Positions 44,990 to 54,114 are shown, counted from the stretch's first letter. The stretch: DNA of 64,000 nt from Mucilaginibacter kameinonensis (GCF_003675385.1 NZ_RCWZ01000003.1:806001-870000), one strand, 5' to 3'. Notes: generated by a model not told the origin, from the sequence alone. Translations and numbers: made by a program.

Positions 44990-46133
44990 TGTGACCATAC
45001 CGGGAAACGATAGTGCTGTGAGCATAAGCATAAGCGAGGGCAAAATTATACAGGTTGCCCCTGCTATTGCCAATGATCGCGAACAGCTTACTTTTGTTGG
45101 TGCCATCGCTTTTCCGGGATTAATTAACTCACATGACCATCTTGATTTTAACCTTTTCCCCCAGTTAGGCACTCAAACTTATGAAAGCTATACTGAATGG
45201 GGCAAACATATCCACCGGGTTTATGCTGATGAAATTTCATCTGTATTGAAGATCCCTATTGCTTTGCGCGAGCAATGGGGAATTTATAAAAACCTACTTT
45301 GTGGTGTGACAACCGTTGTAAATCATGGCGAAAAAGTTACCATACATGATCCGCTGATCACCGTGTTTGAAAACTGCCAAAGCATCCACTCGGTTCTGTT
45401 TGAAAAAAACTGGAAAAAACGGCTCAATAACCCGCTTAAAATAAGCTTGCCTGTAGTAATCCACTCCGGCGAAGGTACCAACGCTGTCGCCCATGCTGAA
45501 ATTGATGCACTCATTAAATGGAATCTGTTCGGGCGCAAGTTGGTGGGCGTACATGGGGTAGCCATGGATATGAGGCAGGCCAAACATTTTAAAGCCCTTG
45601 TTTGGTGTCCCGAGTCCAACTATTTCCTGCTCAATAAAACAGCTGCCATTAATGAACTAAAAACAAACACAGGTATTTTATTTGGTACAGATAGTACGCT
45701 TACCGGCCATTGGGATATCTGGCATCATATCCGCCTTGCGCGCAAAACGCAAATGCTTACCGATCATGAGCTGTATCATTCCCTAACATCGTTACCGGCC
45801 AAAATCTGGCAGTTAAACACCGGCAGCTTTATTGCCGGGCTTGATGCCGATATCGTTATAGCAAAATCAAACGGAAAGCCAAGTCTGCAGGCCTTTTATG
45901 ATGTTACTCCTGATGATATTTTATTGGTAATGCACAAAGGCGAGATCCTTTTATTCGATGAATCGCTTTATCATCAGCTTACAGGCATCATCAGCCAGAG
46001 TTATAATAAGATATTAACCGGCAATAGTTTCAAATATATACAGGGCGATATCCACGGATTAATAGCCGAAATAAAACGCTATAAACCCGACGCCGGATTT
46101 CCCGTGCCCTATCCTATACAGCCAGCTGCATGA
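44976..46133 (+). CDS. Metal-dependent amidohydrolase (ATZ/TRZ, cytosine-deaminase-like)
   Basis: 385 residues. All metal ligands expected of the superfamily are visible: His53-Asp-His55 (INSHDHLDF), His163 (VIHSGEG), His193 (GVHGVAMD) and Asp239 (FGTDSTLTG). The C-terminal composite domain ends with FIAGLDADIVIAKSNG. These enzymes deaminate or hydrolyse C-N bonds of small rings and amides. In a surface-polymer locus the substrate is more likely an unusual base or amide intermediate than a standard nucleobase. It overlaps the next gene by 4 bases. Confidence 0.87.
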   Translation: MVLNNVTIPGNDSAVSISISEGKIIQVAPAIANDREQLTFVGAIAFPGLINSHDHLDFNLFPQLGTQTYESYTEWGKHIHRVYADEISSVLKIPIALREQWGIYKNLLCGVTTVVNHGEKVTIHDPLITVFENCQSIHSVLFEKNWKKRLNNPLKISLPVVIHSGEGTNAVAHAEIDALIKWNLFGRKLVGVHGVAMDMRQAKHFKALVWCPESNYFLLNKTAAINELKTNTGILFGTDSTLTGHWDIWHHIRLARKTQMLTDHELYHSLTSLPAKIWQLNTGSFIAGLDADIVIAKSNGKPSLQAFYDVTPDDILLVMHKGEILLFDESLYHQLTGIISQSYNKILTGNSFKYIQGDIHGLIAEIKRYKPDAGFPVPYPIQPAA

Positions 46134-47134
46134 GTATCATCAAAAAAATATGGTCAAGATCAAAGCGGAAAGCTACTTATTTAAGCGGCGATGCACGCCA
46201 TGTTTTGGGACTGGATAAGGAGCTTTATCGAAATGCCCGCGGAAGCCGCATTATCCTTTACCACAATGTTTCTAAAGGCGATCCGCATAAATTCAATACG
46301 CTGTTTTTGACTTGCGAAAGGTTTGAAGAACACCTGCAGTACTATAAAAAGAACTTCAACGTGGTTTCGCTTGATGATTATTATGCAGGCAATTTCAGCA
46401 ATGAAAAATTTAACATCTGCCTAACTTTTGACGACGGACTGGCCAACAACTACCATTACGTTCTGTCCCTGCTAACTAAATATTGCATACCGGCTACCTT
46501 TTTTGTTACAGCCATCCGCGATGCAGGTTTTGATATTTTATGGAACGATATGTTGAGCATTGCCGGATATTACGGCCCCGAAAAGTTCACGTATAAAGAT
46601 CAAACCTATCGTAAAAACCGGAACAACAAATATGTTGATGAAAACGGCGCCCTTTATGCCGACAAGCTGAGATCGACCGGGTTCAACGAAAAAGCAGCAC
46701 TCATGAGTTTTCTTGAGCAACTTACAGGTTTTAAAGCAAACCGGCAGGATGATGATTATTGGCTGCAGATGACTCCGGCACAAATTAAAACCATGTCTGC
46801 TTCGGCTTATGTAAACATCGGGGCGCATGGTTATTACCATAATGATCTTGCACACATCTCTTCAACAAGCGCGGCAAGCGAGATGACTATGTGCAGGCAA
46901 TATCTTGAAAACCTGACCGGCAAGCAGATCAATAGCTTCGCGTTCCCTTATGGCTCATACAATGATCAGGTTTTAAAAGATGCCAAAGCAGCCGGTTATA
47001 CGCAATTGCTTGCAACTGATTTTATAAATACCGGAGACTGGCAGGATAACGCCTTACGCGAACGCTTTACCGTAAACCCGTTCATATCCACTGCCAACCA
47101 GTTAAACGCCATAATAAGGGGGAGCTATGCATAG
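46130..47134 (+). CDS. Polysaccharide deacetylase family protein (NodB-like, CE4)
   Basis: 334 residues without a signal peptide. NodB motif 1 reads LTFDDGLANN, with Asp101 and Asp102, and the His pair appears in GAHGYYHNDLAH. Motif 3 is FAFPYGSYND. The reaction would be removal of an N- or O-acetyl group from a sugar; the absence of an export signal suggests a cytosolic lipid-linked or nucleotide-linked substrate. It is coupled by 4-base and 8-base overlaps to the amidohydrolase and GNAT genes. Confidence 0.87.
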   Translation: MSIIKKIWSRSKRKATYLSGDARHVLGLDKELYRNARGSRIILYHNVSKGDPHKFNTLFLTCERFEEHLQYYKKNFNVVSLDDYYAGNFSNEKFNICLTFDDGLANNYHYVLSLLTKYCIPATFFVTAIRDAGFDILWNDMLSIAGYYGPEKFTYKDQTYRKNRNNKYVDENGALYADKLRSTGFNEKAALMSFLEQLTGFKANRQDDDYWLQMTPAQIKTMSASAYVNIGAHGYYHNDLAHISSTSAASEMTMCRQYLENLTGKQINSFAFPYGSYNDQVLKDAKAAGYTQLLATDFINTGDWQDNALRERFTVNPFISTANQLNAIIRGSYA

Positions 47135-48062
47135 CAACGGGTACAGAATAGAGCGTTTAACCGAGGAGCGGCTTGCTGATATGACCAGTCTGCATAAGGC
47201 CGTTTATGGCAAAGCATTGCCATCCGACTTCTTCGCCCGAAAGTATAATACTGCATTTACCGGCGTCATGTATACCGGTTATTTGGCCTATGCCGGTGAC
47301 GTACCCGCGGCGTTTTACGGTGTGATCCCCTGTTTTATAAACTGCGATGGGCAGCCTGTTTTGGCCGCCCAATCGGCTGATACCATGACCCATCCCTATC
47401 ACCGCGGCAAAGGGTTGTTCATTAAACTGGCCGAGCTTACTTATGAACTTTGCTATACGGAAGATGTCCGGATCCTGTTTGGCTTTCCCAATCAAAACTC
47501 CCTGCCGGGCTTTATAAACAAGCTCGCCTGGCAGGTATCCGCCCAAATGGAATGTTTTATTATCCCGGTCAAAGCCCTCCCGCTGGAAAGATTGGCCAAT
47601 AAGTTCTCGCTTTTAAAAGGGGTGTACGGATGGTATGTAAAACGAGTGATCAAAAAGTATGCGTCATTACAGTGCGGAGTGCCAAGCACGTTGATTAATG
47701 AAGGCTTCCATGGGCTGCACAGGGATGGCTATTATCTTGGCCATAAAACATATACCGAAAGCTTTACGATTAAAACAGGCGATACTTCGGTATGGTTCAG
47801 GATTGCCGACGGGATGGTAATAGGCGATATCAATATTGCAACTAACGACCTGCGCGATATTATACCGAGGCTTAAGAAAATAGCCAGGCGATTGGGGTTG
47901 CGAAAATTACAGTTCCAGGCCGATAAGCGATCTGCTCTGAATGGATTTTTGAAGCGCTATGCCGATCCAATCCCTTCATTCCCCGTAATTGTTAAAGACC
48001 TTGGCGCACGAATGCCACTTGATAAAATGGCGTTCGCTTTTGCCGATATAGATATTTTTTAA
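47127..48062 (+). CDS. GNAT-family N-acetyltransferase
   Basis: 311 residues. The acetyl-CoA site is QSADTMTHPYHRGKGLFIKL, with the R-G-K-G loop, followed by FGFPNQNSLPGFINKLAWQV as in surface-glycan acyltransferases. A second domain of about 140 residues follows, with no clear assignment. Paired with the deacetylase it suggests swapping of an acyl group on an amino sugar. The gene after it begins directly at its stop. Confidence 0.82.
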   Translation: MHSNGYRIERLTEERLADMTSLHKAVYGKALPSDFFARKYNTAFTGVMYTGYLAYAGDVPAAFYGVIPCFINCDGQPVLAAQSADTMTHPYHRGKGLFIKLAELTYELCYTEDVRILFGFPNQNSLPGFINKLAWQVSAQMECFIIPVKALPLERLANKFSLLKGVYGWYVKRVIKKYASLQCGVPSTLINEGFHGLHRDGYYLGHKTYTESFTIKTGDTSVWFRIADGMVIGDINIATNDLRDIIPRLKKIARRLGLRKLQFQADKRSALNGFLKRYADPIPSFPVIVKDLGARMPLDKMAFAFADIDIF

Positions 48063-48992
48063 GTGTTTGATATGATAACTCAACCGATCAGAAAACTTTT
48101 GTTTAACGGAAGTCCTATAAAAACTTTCTACATAACCCGCCTGCAGCAAAGCCAGATCAGGGAGAAGGTTTTTTTGAACATTGCAGGTAAAAATCTTGAT
48201 ATCACCCGCAACAACAGCATGATCTGCCTCGATCCGTTTTGTATGGCGGCCTGGCTGCCTGCTCATGAAACGGTGGACTTAAATGCGGCAAACGCTGTTA
48301 TTGAATTTAAAACTAATGGTATGTTAAGTGCCGCTATCAATGTATCACTGATAGAAACAGTGAAAACAGGAAAAGGCAGCCTGCTTTTGTTCAGGATAGA
48401 AAGCGTCAGGAACCACCAGCTTAACGCGCTGAAACGGGAGATGCTTTTCAGGTATTTCCTACGATCGAAGAAGAACACCTACGATAGTCGCAAAGTAGTT
48501 AGCGCCCTATACTCCTATCCACGCAGCATCATTATTGTTTCCTATGCCGATGATGAATATTGCAACGTTTTCCCGATGGACATTCACGGCTATATTGAGG
48601 AAGAGGGTATTTACCTATTGGGACTACGCACAACCAATATTACACTGGATAAAATCCTGAACGCCGGCAAAGTTGTGGTATGTGACACGGACGCGGTCGA
48701 CATCAATTCGGTTTATAACCTGGGCAAACATTCAAGCACAGCCCCAACGCCGGTAGATCAATTACCATTTGATACCGTTAAAAGCGAAGTATTCGGTTTT
48801 CCTGTACCTGCGTGTTCGGGCGGATATAAAGAGATAGAAGTGTTTGAGCATAAAAAAATGGGCTACCACATGCTCATGATAGGCAGGGTGATTAATAACA
48901 AAGTGTTGAGACCCAATCCCGCATCATTGTACCACGTGGGTTTCCTGCAATTTCAAAACAGCAATTATACCAGTATTGAGGGTTTATTTTAA
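48063..48992 (+). CDS. Flavin-reductase-like split-barrel protein with N-terminal extension
   Basis: 309 residues from a GTG at 48063 that directly follows the GNAT stop; an ATG 9 bases later is equally possible. Residues about 145-300 resemble the FMN-binding split barrel: PRSIIIVSYADDEYCNVFPM, LLGLRTTNITLDKILNAGKV and a late FPVPACSGGYKEIEV. Residues 1-140 resemble no domain I know. The role may be flavin-dependent reduction in the pathway or supply of reduced flavin. The assignment is moderate. Confidence 0.6.
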   Translation: MFDMITQPIRKLLFNGSPIKTFYITRLQQSQIREKVFLNIAGKNLDITRNNSMICLDPFCMAAWLPAHETVDLNAANAVIEFKTNGMLSAAINVSLIETVKTGKGSLLLFRIESVRNHQLNALKREMLFRYFLRSKKNTYDSRKVVSALYSYPRSIIIVSYADDEYCNVFPMDIHGYIEEEGIYLLGLRTTNITLDKILNAGKVVVCDTDAVDINSVYNLGKHSSTAPTPVDQLPFDTVKSEVFGFPVPACSGGYKEIEVFEHKKMGYHMLMIGRVINNKVLRPNPASLYHVGFLQFQNSNYTSIEGLF

Positions 48993-50095
48993 TGAGATAC
49001 GTTTTTGTCAGTTACAACTATTCGCCCGATTTTGATGACCCCCAGGCCTGGTTTGTCCGCACCCTGGGATATACCGGTCTTATGGACCAGCTAAGCAAAC
49101 GGCATGAGGTGATCAACGTAAAGCAGATCAATTATGAAGGGATTGTTAACCATAATAACATCGCCTATCATTTCGTAAACTTCAGCAAAAAAAAGCTTCA
49201 TTTTAACTTCCGGCTTAACCTATACGTTAAAAGTTTAAACCCCGATATCGTGATATTTCACGGCCTGCATCAGCCGGTGCAACTGATTCAGCTTGGACTA
49301 ATGCTGGGTAAAAGCACACCTATCATTGTTCAAAACCACGCTGAAAAGCCGTTTCCCGGCGGGATCAAAAAATTGCTGCAAAAACTGGCGGATCGATATG
49401 CCCATGCCTACTTGTTTGCTTCTCATGATATGGGCTTGGAATGGGTAGCGGCAGGCAACCTCAAATCGCCGGAAAAAATACACGAGGTAATGGAAGTGTC
49501 GTCTGTATTTTTTCCGATTGACCGCCCGGAAGCCGAATCTCAAACCAACACTAAAAACGCCCCGGTATTTTTATGGGTAGGTCGTTTAAATGATAATAAA
49601 GATCCGCTTAACGTAGTTAAGGCCTTTTTAAAATTTGCCCAAGGCTCTCCCGGAGTAAAACTGTATATGATCTATCATACAGAAGAGCTGCTTCCTGAAA
49701 TCAACGAATTGATCAACGCTTCACTAAATAAAGAAGCCATAGAACTAATAGGCAAAGTACCTCATGCAGACCTGTTATATTGGTATAACAGTGCCGACTT
49801 TATCATCTCCGGATCGCACTATGAAGGTAGTGGCACAGCTATTTGCGAAGCGATGTCATGCGGATGTGTGCCACTGGTTACCGATATCCTCTCGTTCAGG
49901 ATGATCACCAACAATGGCGAATGCGGGGTATTATACGAACGGGGAAACGAAGCCGCGTTACTTGACGTACTCCGGCAAACAGCCCATATGAATGTGGCAG
50001 AAAAGCGAAGGCTATCAATGGAGTATTACAAGCAGAACCTATCGTTTGAAGCTATTGCAGAGCAGATTGAGGAGATAGCGGAGGGACTGGTATAA
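48992..50095 (+). CDS. Glycosyltransferase family 4
   Basis: 367 residues, GT-B fold. The C-half has PVFLWVGRLNDNKDPLNVVK and the E-x7-E region HYEGSGTAICEAMSCGCVPL. The N-half begins FVSYNYSPDFDDPQAWF, lacking the usual Gly-Gly loop. It overlaps the preceding gene by 1 base and ends the operon driven from 44171. A structured repeat follows. Confidence 0.88.
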   Translation: MRYVFVSYNYSPDFDDPQAWFVRTLGYTGLMDQLSKRHEVINVKQINYEGIVNHNNIAYHFVNFSKKKLHFNFRLNLYVKSLNPDIVIFHGLHQPVQLIQLGLMLGKSTPIIVQNHAEKPFPGGIKKLLQKLADRYAHAYLFASHDMGLEWVAAGNLKSPEKIHEVMEVSSVFFPIDRPEAESQTNTKNAPVFLWVGRLNDNKDPLNVVKAFLKFAQGSPGVKLYMIYHTEELLPEINELINASLNKEAIELIGKVPHADLLYWYNSADFIISGSHYEGSGTAICEAMSCGCVPLVTDILSFRMITNNGECGVLYERGNEAALLDVLRQTAHMNVAEKRRLSMEYYKQNLSFEAIAEQIEEIAEGLV

Positions 50096-50173
50096 TATCA
50101 ATTCTTGCTTTAAAAACCTTGCGCTCGTTGCAAACGTGCGCAAGACGAGAAGGATGTCATGCTGAGCTGGTCA

Positions 50174-50344
50174 CTGGTCGAAGTTTAGCGATAGCGCAAC
50201 TTCGTCCCCAAATTGGTTAAGCTTTCAGCTTAATCAACACTCCATAGCTTGTTCTAGGAAAGTTCCTTACTTATTTTAATACACGGAAGCAGGATGCTTC
50301 CCTTATTTTAGGACGAAGTTACGCTATCGCTAAACTTCGACCAG
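50174..50344. repeat. Long inverted repeat (34-base arms, one mismatch) with inner palindromes
   Basis: Arms at 50174-50207 and 50311-50344 start CTGGTCGAAGTTTAGCGATA and pair over 34 bases with one mismatch. The 103 bases between hold smaller palindromes such as TTAAGCTTTCAGCTTAA and GGAAGC...GCTTCC. It lies between two convergent genes. It could be a miniature mobile element or a bidirectional terminator; there is no internal gene. Confidence 0.8.
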
Positions 50345-50354
50345 AAAAAACATT

Positions 50355-52040
50355 TCATAGCGATAGCACTTTATTACAAATACCTAAACTGGCTTTATTG
50401 TGCGTAATCAGGATGATCATGGTACCCTGCAGGGCCAATTGTTGCAGTTTAGCCAGCATTTCATTTTCGGCATCGGCGTCCATCTCGCTGAAAGGTTCGT
50501 CCAATATCAGCAAATCGCAGTTATGATAAAGTGCCCTCGCCAGCATAATCCTTTGGCGTTGGCCTCCGCTGATGTTTTTGCCATTCTCGGTAATGATCTT
50601 TTCGATACCTTCGGGATAACCGCCGATCAATTTATTTAAGCCGCAAAACGCTAATACTTCGGCAAGCCTTTCCTCATCGATCGCTGCATCATCGAGTACG
50701 ATATTTTTAGCGATAGTATCATAAATAAAAAAGGGCTGCTGCTTTACCAGTGAGATATTTTTACGGTACAACCTCCGTGCGGCAGCGGCGGTAATTTTAT
50801 CATTAATATAAATACCCCCCGCCGTCAGTTCTAAAAAGCCGGTTAACAAATTAATGATGGTTGTTTTCCCCCTACCCGAATTGCCCGAAATCCCCATAAT
50901 ATCGCCGGGAGCCATCTCAAAATAAAGTTCATTTAAAACTTGCTTCTCCGGATAACTGAAGCTTACTTTTTCAAATTTCAATGAGGTGATATGTTCGTCA
51001 ACAGCTTCATTAATTTGTGGTTTATCGCTTTCTTCAACCACCAGATCGGCCAGTATAAACTCATAGGTTTTCATTAGTCCACTGCTGTTCAGTATCTTGA
51101 CTATACCGGGAATGATCTTATACGCAGCAGCTACGAAAATGCCGATAGTAAGGATACTGACTACTTCTGTATCGCCCATTAGTTTATTTACAGCGATGAG
51201 GATAAAAAAGCCCAGCACAGCAAACACCTCCATTAACCGCGAAGGCAAATTTTGCCAGGTTTGCTGCGAGGCTATATTTTGGTTTAACTGTTGCTGATAG
51301 CTAAAAAACCTGCGACTAAAAAAGTCATTTTTTTGGTAAATATTACTTTCAACATAACCCGCCAACGATTCATTTAAATGCTGAAGTGTTTTTTCACTCA
51401 CGGTTTTGATCTGCCCGCGGATGGTTTTTAATTTGGTTTTTATGAACCAACCTAAAACGCCAACAGGCGGTAGCAACAACACAAACAGCAACACAAACAA
51501 AGCTGGATGATACAGCATAATTGCTCCAACGGTAAAAACAATCAATACCGATTGGGAGATGATCTGCTGCAAATTGGTTAGAATGTAATGGCTAAACTCA
51601 ATAGGTTGCTGACTAATACGCCGGGTATGGATTGATGAATCTATATGCACGTACGCGTTATAATCATCATCAAGGTAATTCTGGATATTTCTTTCAGACA
51701 ACCTCGAAGCCACATCATAAAAAAAATGGTGCTGGGCATTTTGAGCGAAAAACCCGATACAGTTTTTTAAAGCGAACAATACCAGGAAAATTCCGATAAG
51801 CCACAGCGACCGGTTATCGGCAATGAAAGCCGGCAAAAAGCCCAGGTTATGCGCCGTATTTTGAGTATAAAAATTAACTATAAGCAGCAGCAAACCTAAA
51901 AAAGCGACATCCAGCAGCGCAACAATAATATCAGCAAGGATAAGTCTGATGAATTTTGCTTTCTCCTGATGATTAAGAATTAAGCGTATACTTTTGAGAA
52001 TCTGCTTCAAGGGTGTTAACAATAAAGCCAGATTTATCAC
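50355..52040 (-). CDS. ABC exporter half-transporter (permease fused to ATPase)
   Basis: 561 residues from a GTG at 52040; a TTG at 52010 (LKQILKSIRLIL) is more like related proteins and would leave room for the leader hairpin. Six membrane helices (about 30-320) precede the ATPase with Walker A GNSGRGKTT, signature NISGGQRQR and Walker B LLILDEPFSEMDA. It resembles the lipid-A/oligosaccharide exporter class. Its promoter at 52083-52057 belongs to the polysaccharide-locus regulon, so it probably exports a lipid-linked product or precursor of that locus. Confidence 0.88.
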   Translation of the reverse strand: MINLALLLTPLKQILKSIRLILNHQEKAKFIRLILADIIVALLDVAFLGLLLLIVNFYTQNTAHNLGFLPAFIADNRSLWLIGIFLVLFALKNCIGFFAQNAQHHFFYDVASRLSERNIQNYLDDDYNAYVHIDSSIHTRRISQQPIEFSHYILTNLQQIISQSVLIVFTVGAIMLYHPALFVLLFVLLLPPVGVLGWFIKTKLKTIRGQIKTVSEKTLQHLNESLAGYVESNIYQKNDFFSRRFFSYQQQLNQNIASQQTWQNLPSRLMEVFAVLGFFILIAVNKLMGDTEVVSILTIGIFVAAAYKIIPGIVKILNSSGLMKTYEFILADLVVEESDKPQINEAVDEHITSLKFEKVSFSYPEKQVLNELYFEMAPGDIMGISGNSGRGKTTIINLLTGFLELTAGGIYINDKITAAAARRLYRKNISLVKQQPFFIYDTIAKNIVLDDAAIDEERLAEVLAFCGLNKLIGGYPEGIEKIITENGKNISGGQRQRIMLARALYHNCDLLILDEPFSEMDADAENEMLAKLQQLALQGTMIILITHNKASLGICNKVLSL

Positions 52041-52053
52041 TGGCTTTATTGTT
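52018..52053 (-). promoter_or_regulatory. 14-bp perfect hairpin at the predicted 5' end of the ABC transporter mRNA
   Basis: AACAATAAAGCCAG pairs exactly with CTGGCTTTATTGTT around an 8-base loop. The ECF -10 box ends 4 bases before it, so the RNA would begin in or just before the stem. The annotated GTG (52040) lies inside the loop. It may stabilise the mRNA or block initiation. Confidence 0.6.
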
Positions 52054-52056
52054 GGT

Positions 52057-52083
52057 TACGGATGTTGAGGTGCTGGGGTTGCC
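52057..52083 (-). promoter_or_regulatory. ECF promoter for the ABC transporter gene
   Basis: On the minus strand: GGCAACC at 52083-52077, 16 bases, then CGTA at 52060-52057, an exact consensus match. It is the most distant member of the set, marking the right edge of the regulon in this window. Confidence 0.75.
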
Positions 52084-52114
52084 TTAACTGTATATTACGA
52101 TAATGGAAATATGT

Positions 52115-52202
52115 GTCATTGCGAGGAGGCACGACGAAGCAATCGCATACTCTACAGATCGGCTCTGCTTCTGTGCGATTGCCGCGCTTCGCTCGCAATG
52201 AC
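52115..52202. repeat. REP-like palindromic element, copy 3 of 4
   Basis: It begins GTCATTGCGAGGAGGCACGA and ends CGCTCGCAATGAC, with an inner AATCGCA...TGCGATT stem. It lies between the ABC transporter promoter and the 3' end of the alpha-galactosidase-like gene. Confidence 0.75.
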
Positions 52203-52224
52203 ATGGTGATTAAACGTTATTTCC

Positions 52225-53895
52225 TTATGCCCAATCAAAATCCACCACCCTGCCATTCAACTTCCATTTGGTTGGTAGCATGGTTTCCATCCAATCCAAT
52301 GGCTGGCCCAGTGGCTGTACTTTAGCGGCTTGTGCAAATGCTGTTTTCACGGCTTTCTTTTGCTCTTCACCCATCGCCTCAGGCTGACCGGAGATAAACA
52401 ACGGCGCACCGCTTTCGGCCAATAATTGCAGCCATTGCTTGTTTCTTTTCCATTCGATATCTTTAGTTAAGCCCACGCAATCGCCGTCTACCGCGTAAAA
52501 AGCGTTGTGCTGAGGCAGGCGGAAAGCCAGCGTGTTTACGCCCATTTTACGGGTACGCGCCCATTCGTGCCCACTGGTATCATCACCAATACGGCAAAGC
52601 TCAAATACGCCTGCCGAAAGGTGGCTCATGGTATTACAGCCTATTACATAAATTCCGTCGCCGGCGGCCTCACGAATAGAGCGGTACAGATGCAGGATGA
52701 TCTCGGCGTTGGTTTTACTCCTGTCGTTAAAATGCCAGCCCGGCGAGGTAAAGCTATCCTTCATATCAAAACCCCAGCGACCGGCAATATCATAAGTGGT
52801 AAAATCGTGTTTCACCATTTCATAGCCCCATTGCTTGTACACATCAAAATTATGTTTGATCCGGGCTATATTTTCGGGAATGGTTGGGTCGAGCGTTGGA
52901 TTTTTAGGGTTATCCCTGCCGGGGATCTTTGGTGCCAGCAGGCTCGCCTTTTCATCGTGCCTTGCGCAAAGCGGGCGCATCCAAAGTCCGGGACGCATAC
53001 CCATTTTTTTGATCTCATCGCCAAGGGCATGCATATCTTTAAACTTATCGTTAGGCTTTGAAAAATCATCGTTCCAGCCGCCATCACCCGGTAACAATGG
53101 CGAATAAGTTGCCCAGCCTGCATCTATTACCGAGAAAGGTTTATTGCTATGGTCTGTAACCAGTTCGGCCATCATCGCTGTTGTTTTTTTGATCAAATCG
53201 GCCGAATTGTTGCCGTAGGCAAAATACCAGTCGTTAATACCATATACCGGTTGTTTAGGGATCCGTGGCTTTTCGCACATCATTTTACAAAAGCGATGTG
53301 TGGCGGCAAAAGTGTCTTCGCCGGCTTTGGCGTTTGCAGTGATAACATCAGCAGCGTGCAGTTGTCTGTCGCCCAGTAATACACCTACCCCACCTGAGGT
53401 TGTATCTAAAGTAAGCTCGATATTATCGGCATTAACTCCCCACCAACAAATACTATTGGCGCCGGTTTTCACACCGAAACAAGCTGTTTGCTTTTCATCA
53501 TGTATAATTACATACCATGGATTTTTAATACCCGCGGTCATTGTTTTCCATTCCAGGTCGCCGTAAGAACGTTCCCAGTGATCGCCCAGGAATTTGGCAG
53601 ATGCACCGGTGTTATGCTTCCATTTTAAACGCACCGCGTTTAACTCTTGCTTTGGCGATGATACATAAATACCCAGCGCGTTGCCGCTGGTTTTTAAACT
53701 TACGCTGATCTCTTTGTAACTGTAGTTCGATCCGCCTGAGGCTTTAAGCTTAACCCATTCGGTACCCGATTGCGCCCAGACTTCATCTGGAGCATTCATG
53801 ATAACGGCACCGTTTGAAGCCGCGTGAGTAAGCCTGCTGAAAAGTAAGGCTGCCGATGTGGTTGCAGAAAGTTTTAGGAAATGCCGTCTTTGCAT
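52225..53895 (-). CDS. Alpha-galactosidase-like glycoside hydrolase (clan GH-D)
   Basis: 556 residues with a twin-arginine-like leader (MQRRHFLKLSATTSAALLFS). An N-terminal beta domain (about 30-190) precedes a TIM barrel with VIDAGWATYSPLLPGDGGWN, GLWMRPL and the candidate nucleophile in MVKHDFTTYDI; ESGAPLFISGQPEAM follows. This fits GH27/GH36-type enzymes. The Tat-type leader suggests export after folding. It is monocistronic beside the second Sus locus but on the opposite strand, so co-regulation is uncertain. Confidence 0.82.
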   Translation of the reverse strand: MQRRHFLKLSATTSAALLFSRLTHAASNGAVIMNAPDEVWAQSGTEWVKLKASGGSNYSYKEISVSLKTSGNALGIYVSSPKQELNAVRLKWKHNTGASAKFLGDHWERSYGDLEWKTMTAGIKNPWYVIIHDEKQTACFGVKTGANSICWWGVNADNIELTLDTTSGGVGVLLGDRQLHAADVITANAKAGEDTFAATHRFCKMMCEKPRIPKQPVYGINDWYFAYGNNSADLIKKTTAMMAELVTDHSNKPFSVIDAGWATYSPLLPGDGGWNDDFSKPNDKFKDMHALGDEIKKMGMRPGLWMRPLCARHDEKASLLAPKIPGRDNPKNPTLDPTIPENIARIKHNFDVYKQWGYEMVKHDFTTYDIAGRWGFDMKDSFTSPGWHFNDRSKTNAEIILHLYRSIREAAGDGIYVIGCNTMSHLSAGVFELCRIGDDTSGHEWARTRKMGVNTLAFRLPQHNAFYAVDGDCVGLTKDIEWKRNKQWLQLLAESGAPLFISGQPEAMGEEQKKAVKTAFAQAAKVQPLGQPLDWMETMLPTKWKLNGRVVDFDWA

Positions 53896-54114
53896 AGTTG
53901 ATGTAGTTGCGATGTGATTATCTGTTAACGTAACATTTAAATTGGTTTACAACATTACTAAAAGGATTAAGCAAAAACTAATACGATCTTATTAATTTGT
54001 TAAAAAAATCACACCTCCTTGCAGGGCGGCATAGGCAATAAAGTTTAACAATAACTTAATCTACAAAACGAGGGCATTGTAACACCTTAGTGATATAATT
54101 GCCGAACCGATAAA

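Noticed and set aside
45053..45059. GGTTGCC inside the amidohydrolase gene (minus strand GGCAACC, then CGCT after 16 bases)
   Set aside because: It lies within a coding region, faces away from the gene and has a poor -10; treated as chance.
49454..49460. GGCAACC inside the last glycosyltransferase gene
   Set aside because: No CGT-like box follows at 16 bases, and it is in the middle of a coding region.
50174..50344. Insertion sequence
   Set aside because: The arms could be terminal repeats, but there is no transposase and no clear target duplication, so it is listed as a repeat only.
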